A stretch of 14,289 nucleotides of DNA from assembly GCF_001632365.1 (NCBI RefSeq), contig NW_024468535.1, positions 465,157-479,445 of the forward strand, written 5' to 3'. Origin of the DNA: Laetiporus sulphureus 93-53 (taxonomy: Eukaryota > Basidiomycota > Agaricomycetes > Polyporales > Laetiporaceae). The position numbers were made by a program, and so were the translations under genes. The notes beneath the pieces are model-generated. The model searched no databases and was not told the origin of the DNA. It saw only the letters and a program-made list of their open reading frames with translations. How positions within the stretch are numbered: the first letter of the stretch is position 1; the number at the start of each line of letters is the position of its first letter. Below are positions 7,501-14,289 of the stretch, piece by piece.

Positions 7501-9661
7501 CGCGGACTTTGAACCTGTTGTGGTGCTCGCACTTGACAGACATGCTTTTGCCCTGTATCATTTCGTGGCTTCACAATCTTTAATGGAAAACATCCTTGGT
7601 CATCGCAGTGTCACCCATGAGGCAGAACAGGAAGAGGAAGATGAAGCTGTCACAGTAACACCGGACAAGAGATCAAAAAGACTAAAAGGGATAGTCACGT
7701 GGAACGTGCCACCCTGATCCCTCTGATCCCAAAGTATCTCCCTGAACCCTATGTGGTGCAAGAGCCTGTTTGACTTACTGGTTGATGTGGTGAATGCAGA
7801 AAAGGGTAAGAGATATATGGAAAAGCTGGTGAGCTTAGTAGATGCTACGGGTAGTAGACGAGGAGAAACAATCTGACGTTTCGTCCTCTACATGGCTGGT
7901 CTTATATACACGTACAGCGGGCTATCTTACCTAAGCTACCTATCTACGGGTATAAGCTAATGGCCGTACATGAAACAATAGGATGTCCGGAAGTAGAACA
8001 ATAAGTGGGAAGATCGATGGTTGCTGCAGTAATGCGTGTGCACATCATGCCTATCTTGGTTCCCCTTTTGTTCTCTGGTGTGAACATCGTGCCTATCTAG
8101 GCTTCTGGCTAAACTAATAGGAAGCGGAAGGCCGATGCATAACAATAGTCCTTGTTCCCTTTGTTTCCAAATGGGTGCCTCTATTGTATCCTAATAGACA
8201 GGTCCGACCGTATCATCCGTGGGTCTGGACCATAACATGTGATGTGGACTATCACCTGATCTCTACGTGTCACGTCTGTGGCTGAGTGGCATGAGATATT
8301 GGTGAAGCACGTGATCTGTGGCATGAGAAAAGTCACGTGTGGACTTTGTGGCAAAAATCCGTGACAGAAGCTCAGGTGGAGAGAAATCAAATCCTCATCA
8401 CCACCTTGCTATATACTGGGGGCCTCTGAAGATTGACAGCAACAAATAGACCACCATCAGGCCAATTGAGGATACCTGTGCAGTGCAGAATTGCTGCCTA
8501 ATCCTTGCTCAGCTACAGCTTGGCAGCAATTGTATGAAAGCCACGAGGACCGAGCTTACATCGTGACCATGGGATTCTACATCCTATGCTTTGATCTCAT
8601 CCTAACCTCCAGTTTTGCATGCCGCTGGGACACTAGAGCTATTGTAAGGAGAGATGTTGCTGAGAAGGGAACGGCATGCCCAGATCAACGCTCGCTTGAT
8701 GCTGCTGGAGGTCTAGCCTCATCCTCCATTACCTCTGCTCTACAATGCACGAAATCTCCCTTCAGCAGATCTTTGCCCTCATTCCTGCCACAGTCTCGAG
8801 ATATACCAACTTCACGCTGAAGATACTCCTGGAGACTCTTCGAGACATGCCATCTGGCCAAATTAAATGGTCGCAGGGCTTCGAATTCGAATAATACACA
8901 CATTTAATCTCTGCACACCATAGCCTGCTTGACAGAGCATTTGGCTCTCTTGATGGCCTCAATCTTCCATGCCAGACATCAGATGACTTGGAAATTGAGA
9001 ACGCAACTTACAATGGGTGGTTGCATGAGCATTTTATTAGCTCTGTGTTGGCATTCACACTGAAAGGTATGCTATTCCTGTCTATCTGCAGTAAGCGAGC
9101 CTGATCTTACCTGACACAGGCACGATTATGGCTGCCAAGCTGAACTGCCCAGGCAGCTGGCATGATTCTCGTGTAGCACGTCCTATCTATGAGAAGCTTT
9201 ACACCAAGACTCCAGATGGATACTTTCTTGTTGCAGATACAGCATTCCCTCATGGGTCAGACCAAATTGCAGGCCGCATTCGTGCTTCTATCAAAGCTGG
9301 ACAGCAATTACTGTCATCGGTTACTGAGCGTACTCATGCTCTTCAGATCAACCGGCAGCTCCTTTCATATTGACAGACTGCCGAATGGGTAATGCATGGA
9401 CTTCATAGTTCCTTTGGCCGCCTTTGAGTCCCACTCGAGATTGACCATGATGAGCAACGAGGTGATCTCCTTGAAACTTGTGTACGCCTTAACAATGTTC
9501 ATGCCAACATCATTGGAATCAATCAGATCAACACTGTCTATGCATCAATATAGAGGGAAGGGGATCAGGCACAAATTTGGGATGGTTTTGCAGGTATGCT
9601 ATTTGCGGAGCAGAGGTGCAGAGACCAGGTCAAAGCATTTCATATTGTAGCAGACTCGTGA
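7501..9661 (+). pseudogene. PIF/Harbinger-like DDE transposase (DDE_Tnp_4 type), degraded
   Basis: Coding similarity starts near 7501, after a possible splice acceptor (tatattgtag), is split by the solo LTR, and resumes to 9661. Segments are VLALDRHAFALYHFV; LPNPCSATAWQQLYESHED (8494 on); SLDAAGGL; a one-base deletion near 8716; then ISLQQIFALIPATVSRY, FGSLDGLNLPCQTSDDLE, GSWHDSRVARPIYEKL, FLVADTAFPHG and TAEWVMHGLHSSFGRL. Probable catalytic residues are Asp at 8952 (SLDG), Asp at 9236 (VADTAF) and Glu at 9383 (AEW). A GT-AG intron of 53 bp lies at 9067-9119, within LKG|T. Premature stops are TAA 8892, TGA 9371, TGA 9425 and TAG 9551. The enzyme would cut and rejoin the transposon ends in the nucleus. 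A convergent MYB-like gene ends 50 bp downstream. Family assignment is by recognised sequence patterns only. Confidence 0.85.
7648..8366 (-). mobile_element. Solo LTR of the B/C family, 719 bp
   Basis: It begins TGTCACAGTAAC, ends GTGACA, and is flanked on both sides by gaagc (7643-7647 and 8367-8371), a perfect 5-bp target duplication. No internal sequence is present, so the element was lost by recombination between its LTRs. It interrupts the transposase pseudogene in its acidic stretch (EEEDEA then QVERNQ). The self-primer sequence (7864-7876), TATA box (7902-7908 region) and U5 hairpin (7696-7708) are kept. An imperfect direct repeat with 42-bp spacing (acatc-tgcctatct at 8042 and 8084) lies in U3. 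Confidence 0.93.
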
Positions 9662-9711
9662 ACTTATGCAAACATTTTAGAAAATTTATTTCGATGTCAT
9701 TGTTTACTATT

Positions 9712-11986
9712 TTACTGTGACAGAGGGCTAGGAGCCCAGTCTGATGGAGTTTGAGGCTGTGAGTTCGCTTCACTTGCATTTTCGTCATCATTGGGATTCA
9801 TCACCAAGGCCTGAGGGTGCGACGGAGAGATCTCAAACAAAAGGTCACCAATGCGGCTGCAGTGAGGTGTGATGGAGACTTCGATACCTCCAATGTTGAG
9901 TGCTGCTGGTGTAGCATGTGATGCCTCATGAGAAGACTGTAAAGAATGCACTTGTGCATTCATCTCTCGAGTTCCTGCTGCTCTGCCAAAGCTGCCTTCT
10001 GGCTATCGAGGAGAGCTGGGAGTGTGCGGAGACCCATCATGATGTTGGCGAGCATGACAAAAGGGAGAGTGTACAGGTGGATGGTTGCCACGTGTAGTGA
10101 GTGAGCTTGCTGAATGCATGTGATGATCTGAATACCGCACTAGATCTGGTCATCTAGAAGGTGTGTCAGGGATTCTTTCAAATGTACAAGGACGATCAGG
10201 GTTGATGAGATCGTCAACTTCATCAGGGAATGCCCAGAATGTTGCGCGAGCTCCATCAGCATAGCAGACGTTATAGCGGTCACAGTGAGGGGAAGGCTCG
10301 AGGGTTTGACGAGGCAAGGGCTCAAGGGCATGGCGATGATGATGAGAGGCCGATATTGGATGATGGTGAGGTGAGGAATCTAGTGCATAATTTGAATGAT
10401 GGGAGATTGATGTGCGACGAGAGCGGCGATATGGATAAAGGTGGCTCCGAGATGAGCTACAGCTGCAATTGCGAGAGTGAGACCTGCTTCGTCTACCAGA
10501 ATCATGGAGCATGCGTGATATTTCCATTTGATGTTCTGCATGATCAGCATGCTGCTGTGCATCCTGATAGCGATGCTCAGCCTCCATGAGCTGTGTACGA
10601 AGGTTAGTAACCATAGTGTTGAGATCACGAATGTGTTGATTCAATGCTAGAACTTGAGTAGTATGAAGTGATTGTGCGGCCCTATCACTATCATGCATGG
10701 CTTGCACTGTAGGGTCCAGGGAATGAGAAAGGCATGTAAGAACCTCCATGCCAGCATTGACGTTAGGAGCATGCGATCGACGAGCACGCTCAGCATGAAC
10801 TGCGGCAGGAGGTAGCTTGGGGTCAATTTTGATGGCATGAGCTGTAACAGTTGGCTCATTTTGAGATCATCTATTGTTCTTCTCATCATCACTAACAGAA
10901 AGAATGGAATGGTCAGCATCTTGCTCCGTGGCAATTTCGTCATCATCAAGATCATGAGAGTGAACTTTATCGTTGATAAGGTCGTCGATGTAATGCACCC
11001 GCTCAACAGCTGGAGGACAGTCTGCATCACTGATAGGCTTGCTGGTTTGTACCAGCTAAAGGACTGTTAGTGATAGGAAATGAGATGTTATCACAAATCA
11101 ACGCTCACCTGCTTAAACTTTGCCTTCAGTGACTTGTCTGTTCACTCGGGTCTGCTGTAAACATATGCCCAATCTTGATGCTGCTTGTCTACCACCGTCC
11201 AGCCGTTGGCACCAACAGGTAGCTCATCTTCAACAAGGTCGAGAAGTTCACTGATATCATCATCGCGATAGTTGGCTGCACCTCGAATGCGATCTGGGCC
11301 CTTTTTGGTAGGAGCTTTCATATCGCCATCTCTGTCACTGTCGCCACTACCATCGTCTCAGATCTGCTTGTGCTTACATGTTCGGACAGGCTCTGGCTCA
11401 CACATGTGCTGTTTTCCCTTGGCCTTCGAGCAACCACGAGAGACTGTGTGATGAGATCCTCCAGTCTTGTCCACCAGTGAGTGACAGTGATGAAGCTCTA
11501 AAATCTCCAACGTATGCTGGGGCGGGAGAGGCACCAGCATTGGATCGATTGCACTGGATGGCAGCTGTGGTGGGCCAGCAACAGCACTGGTGGGAGCCTT
11601 GCATCATTCATGAGGATAATCTGGGTCAGAAGAGCAGTACAAAAACACTTACATATGATGGATGAAGGACAGTAGGTGGTGGACCATACTGCAAAGACAT
11701 AGCACGCGCTTGAGATCCTTCACCAGCATGGTATGGTGGTCCATCGTTCAGGCTGCCAGACAGCCCAGGCATGATTTGATGGTTCATGAGCAAATTTGAG
11801 ACATTGCAGGATGATGGGAATACATACCTGCAGAGGTGCCAGCTGGGATGCACCAGATGGTCCATAAGGTAGCCATCGGCCATCCACTCCAGTGGTCCAA
11901 GCCTGTCCATCAGGTGATACCCAGAACTTTGCATTGTCTCCACCAGATGGAGTGCTGTCAGCAAAGCTGTGCAGTGGCTGAGACAT
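9712..11986 (-). pseudogene. MYB/SANT-like (DUF6818-type) transposon companion gene, multi-exon, degraded
   Basis: The minus strand starts at ATG 11986 (MSQPLHSFADSTPSGG, then KFWVSPDGQAW and GRWLPYGPSG). Likely exons are 11986-11828, 11752-11653, 11620-11109 and 11055-10150, with a weaker tail to 9712. The 53-bp intron 11056-11108 has GT-AG ends. The recognisable domain spans about 11290-10990: GAANYRDDDISELLDLVEDE, LPVGANGWTVV, KSLKAKFKQ, then CPPAVERVHYIDDLIND. It resembles a MYB/SANT-like DNA-binding domain that I recall as Pfam DUF6818. Next comes a coiled coil (NQHIRDLNTMVTNLRTQL), an Arg/Ser-rich and a His-rich stretch. TGA interrupts at 11360, 11144, 10869 and 10152, and the frame across the first introns is off by a base. 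PIF/Harbinger elements use a MYB-like partner to bring the transposase to DNA ends; that role is inferred here. Confidence 0.7.
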
Positions 11987-12554
11987 GCTTATTTTGATGA
12001 GAGCTTCGCAGAATGGTTGAGAAGAACGTTGAAGATCAGAACAAAGATGCTTCACTACTGTCACAGTATTAAGTGGCACCTTTCTTTTTGCACCAATAAA
12101 GTCATCATTCAGCAATCACAAGTGGTTATTCGGACGCCAACCTTCATATTGGTCTCACAAAGTGGATACTTAGACAAACAGCACAATACCACCACATACA
12201 TCGCGGATATGACTGTGTCTACCACATGATCACCAAGTGCCCATGATTCAGCCACCCAGTCACGTGACACTGCCCACTTGCCCTATTCGGAAGTTATCAG
12301 GCGTTGATCACGTGACACCAGGCCACTTGCCCAGAATGGAACTCTTTGGCCCACAATAGGCTTACCTGTGCTCATTGGACCATCAAGCTAGCAAGCACCC
12401 AATTCGCTGCTTAATAGCAGCAACAACTACATGGCTGCCAAATAGTAGCACCAGCATTAGAATATGCGCTATGGCAGAACCTCCATTGGGCACTCAATAA
12501 GTGGCACCACTTCAGTCACTCAAATAGTGGCACCACCTTCAGGCAATTATCTCA
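11987..12554. promoter_or_regulatory. Upstream region of the MYB-like gene with E-box doublet and GTGGCACC repeats
   Basis: I see no gene here. TCACGTGA, a perfect E-box palindrome of the type bound by bHLH proteins, occurs at 12260-12267 and 12308-12315. Each is followed by a GACAC stretch and CCACTTGCCC, so a unit of about 48 bp was duplicated. GTGGCACCAC occurs at 12501-12510 and 12527-12536 (26-bp spacing), with variants at 12073-12080 (GTGGCACC) and 12445-12454. These may be subterminal repeats of the two-gene transposon or promoter elements. I could not find a convincing terminal inverted repeat. Confidence 0.4.
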
Positions 12555-12987
12555 TTGGGTAAAGTAGGATTACCTTGGTGTATCCACGGCCTTTATAGAT
12601 AGTTGCTATAGCGAAGTCCAGAACCATTACTGGTTTTGGCAATATGTTCACATGTAGACAGGACAGGACCCCAATAAGTACACCATAGTTAGGGTACCCA
12701 GGGTCCACCACTACATGTATATAAGCACATGAGGATCTAAGGGAAGACCTTAGATTCATTCAACTATTGTATGCGGCCAGCAGGCCAGCTCCCCCCTTTC
12801 ACCTTTTGTGCAAGGCCATGCATTGGGGCTTTGCCTTGATTGCTGGTTATATGCCACTGCGCGCCATCCTCAGCCTAGCCCTTGTGGCAGGCTTTTATGT
12901 TGTGGATTTATTTGTGCAGGTCACACAAGCAGACTTGCCCTTAATTGGGTTAAGTGTTTTGTGCTTTGTGACAACTACGGAGGCATG
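12555..12987. other. Unassigned stretch with TATA box and hairpin
   Basis: No convincing gene. TATATAAG at 12718-12725 is followed by a perfect 8-bp stem, ATCTAAGG/CCTTAGAT (12735-12755), at the distance where a transcript would start. This looks like a promoter, perhaps of a decayed LTR, but I found no LTR edges. An open frame after 12767 encodes hydrophobic residues and then runs into the LTR at 12988; I take it as chance. gcatg at 12983-12987 should be the target duplication of element C. Confidence 0.35.
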
Positions 12988-13710
12988 TGTCACGGTAACA
13001 CCGGACAAGAGATCAAAGAGACTAAAAAGGGACAGTCACGTGGAACGTGCCGCCCTGATCCCCCTGATCCCAAAGGTATCCCCCTGAACCCTATGTGGCG
13101 CAAGAGCCTGTTGACTTACTGGTCAATGTTGGCAGACGCAGGAAAGGGTGAGAGATATATGAAGGAGCTGGTAAGCTCAGTGAGTGCTATAGGTAGTAGA
13201 CGAGGAGAAACAATCTGAGGTTTCGTCCCCTACATGGCTGGTCTTATATACACGTACAGCGGGCTATCTTACCTAAGCTACCTATCTACGGGTATAAGCA
13301 AATGGCTGTACATGAAACAATAGGATGTCCGGAAGTAGAACAATAAGTGAGAAGATCGATGGTTGCCGCAGTAATGCGTGTGCACATCGTGCCTATCTTG
13401 GTTCTCCTTTTGTTCTCCGACGTGAACATCGTACCTATCTAGGCTTCTGGCTAAACTAATAGGAAGCGGAAGGCCGACGCATAACAATAGTCCTTGTTCC
13501 CTTTGTTCCCAAATGGGTGCCTCTATTGTATCCTGGAATAGACAGGTCCGACCGTATCATCCACGGGTCTGGACCATAACATGTGATGTGGGCTATCACC
13601 TGATCTCTACGCGTCACGTCTGTGACTGAGTGGCGTGAGATATTGGTGAAGCACGTGATCTGTGGTGTGAGAAAAGTCACGTGCGGACTTTGTGGTGAAA
13701 AACTGTGACA
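12988..13710 (-). repeat. 3' LTR of element C, 723 bp
   Basis: The edges are TGTCAC on the left and GTGACA on the right. It aligns over its length with the solo LTR at 7648-8366, and less closely with 5966-6666. The self-primer sequence (13206-13218), the TATA box (near 13244-13250, minus orientation) and a perfect CACGT/ACGTG hairpin (13037-13049) are kept. The right edge is fixed by the adjacent polypurine tract. Confidence 0.9.
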
Positions 13711-13724
13711 CTACCCCCCTCTCA
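13711..13724 (-). other. Polypurine tract of element C
   Basis: On the minus strand TTGAGAGGGGGGTAG lies directly before TGTCAC of the LTR and a few bases after the dUTPase stop codon. This is the usual plus-strand primer position and settles the orientation of the element. Confidence 0.85.
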
Positions 13725-13728
13725 AGGC

Positions 13729-14289
13729 TCATTGTCCCGAGGAGCCAAAACCTTTATTACCCCTTCTAGTTGCTCGCAACGGTTGGTAGCTTCGGGAGGG
13801 AAGCCCTTCTGCATAATACTCAAAGATTATTTGGGCTATTCTATCTCCCGGCTTGACCGAAAATACGAAATCCGTTGTGTTGATTAGTACGACCTTGAGT
13901 TCCCCAGTGTAATCTGGATCGACGACTCCTGCGCCCACGTCAATTCCTCGTGCAGCCAGTCCGCTGCGTGGAGCTATTCGTGTATAGGTATGTTTGGGAG
14001 GGTCAATCGCGACTCCCGTCCCTACCACAGCTCGTGAATGCGAGGGGATTTCATGCGTTTCTGCTGCATAAATATCCCATCCTGCTGCTTCATTTGAGGA
14101 TTTTTTCGGTGATTTGGCGAGATCTGTCATCTTATGATATAGGAAGAACTCGTCTGGATGGTCGGACATATTGATTCGGTGTGTGGAGATCGGTGCAACT
14201 TCATATGAGGATAATTCGAAGTGTTTTCCACCAAAAGTGACGACCCTGATTGGTGCTTTGGCTGCATCTGGGTGTTGCTGGTGGAATTC
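13729..14289 (-). CDS. dUTPase domain at the C-terminus of a retrotransposon polyprotein (5' end outside window)
   Basis: dUTPase hydrolyses dUTP to dUMP and pyrophosphate, keeping uracil out of new DNA. The frame is open from the window edge (14289) to TGA at 13731-13729, 186 codons, so ATG 14169 is probably internal. Counting from that Met, all five trimeric dUTPase motifs are present: I AGWDIYA (29-35), II PRSGLA (67-72), III GVVDPDYTGE (81-90, catalytic Asp 84 and Tyr 87), IV GDRIAQII (108-115), V RGNKGFGSSG (136-145). The 146 residues match the usual size of the single domain. The 40 codons upstream (EFHQQHPDAAKAPIRVVTF, then FELSSYEV) could be the end of integrase or a linker. The stop lies right before the polypurine tract, so the domain closes the element's coding region. 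A host gene is unlikely given this position. Confidence 0.9.
   Translation of the reverse strand, partial: EFHQQHPDAAKAPIRVVTFGGKHFELSSYEVAPISTHRINMSDHPDEFFLYHKMTDLAKSPKKSSNEAAGWDIYAAETHEIPSHSRAVVGTGVAIDPPKHTYTRIAPRSGLAARGIDVGAGVVDPDYTGELKVVLINTTDFVFSVKPGDRIAQIIFEYYAEGLPSRSYQPLRATRRGNKGFGSSGQ

Larger units (their letters stand above)
6667..8643. repeat. Large imperfect palindrome: inverted duplication of a transposon 5' region
   Basis: The left arm 6667-7207 (541 bp) is the reverse complement, with scattered mismatches, of the right arm 7378-8643. The right arm holds an inserted solo LTR; without LTR and one target copy it is 542 bp. The inner edge is sharp, at ATGCCATCCTGCAGG. The loop, 7208-7377, is AT-rich and shows no gene. 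Both arms encode the same N-terminal part of a transposase, pointing away from each other. The left arm stops where element B entered, so the original palindrome may have been longer. Confidence 0.85.
12988..14289 (-). mobile_element. Element C: 3' part of a B-family gypsy-type retrotransposon with dUTPase
   Basis: Reading on the minus strand from the window edge: an open pol-like frame ending in a dUTPase domain (stop at 13731-13729), a polypurine tract, and a 3' LTR (13710 to 12988) of the same family as element B. Unlike A and B, its coding frame shows no disruption, so it is probably the youngest insertion here. The 5' portion lies right of the window. Confidence 0.85.

Noticed and set aside
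10230..10589. 119-codon plus-strand frame
   Set aside because: It is the complement of the Arg/Ser- and His-rich part of the MYB-like gene, which has the better support.
12767..13218. Hydrophobic plus-strand frame that could be a membrane protein
   Set aside because: It has no recognisable start context, runs straight into the LTR of element C, and half of it is LTR sequence.
1..14289. CRISPR array, prophage, rRNA or tRNA genes
   Set aside because: No regularly spaced repeats of that kind and no recognisable RNA gene; the gene content is eukaryotic.

Overview
The window looks like transposon-dense nuclear DNA of a basidiomycete fungus, probably an agaricomycete. The reasons are Ty3/gypsy-type gag with CCHC knuckles, a GT-AG intron of 53 bp in each of two genes, a PIF/Harbinger-like transposase of the type common in mushrooms, and a retroelement dUTPase. 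I see no host housekeeping gene, rRNA, tRNA or CRISPR array. Almost every coding frame is a decayed mobile-element gene. The one apparently intact frame is a dUTPase domain at the right edge.

Layout. (1) 1-4082, plus strand: element A, an LTR retrotransposon whose 5' LTR is cut by the window edge. Its interior is a primer site, a hairpin-rich leader, a single gag frame of 925 codons with nine in-frame stops, a polypurine tract and a 3' LTR. There is no pol. (2) 4083-6666, minus strand: element B, the 5' part of a second gypsy family (LTR, primer site, gag), cut by the insertion of A. (3) 6667-8643: a large imperfect palindrome made of two head-to-head copies of the 5' part of a PIF/Harbinger transposase gene. 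B sits at the outer end of the left arm; a solo LTR of B's family, with a perfect 5-bp target duplication, sits in the right arm. (4) 8643-9661: the rest of the transposase pseudogene, plus strand. (5) 9712-11986, minus strand: a convergent MYB/SANT-like companion pseudogene. (6) 11987-12987: upstream and intergenic DNA with E-boxes and short repeats. (7) 12988-14289, minus strand: element C, from the same LTR family as B, showing the 3' LTR, polypurine tract and a C-terminal dUTPase domain.

How the parts fit. B and C share an LTR family and show opposite ends of it: LTR, primer site, gag from B; dUTPase, polypurine tract, LTR from C. Both families appear to self-prime reverse transcription as Tf1 does: the sequence two bases past the LTR is exactly complementary (11 nt in A, 13 nt in B) to the predicted 5' end of the element's own RNA, 32-33 nt downstream of a TATA box. 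The transposase and MYB-like genes together resemble a two-gene PIF/Harbinger transposon.

Two points stand out. Element A is gag-only and carries in its leader an array of about eight small hairpins with a conserved TGTGT loop and stems that change on both sides. Decay across the window is mostly nonsense, mainly TGA where CGA would be expected, with few frameshifts, which suggests CpG deamination or a RIP-like process.
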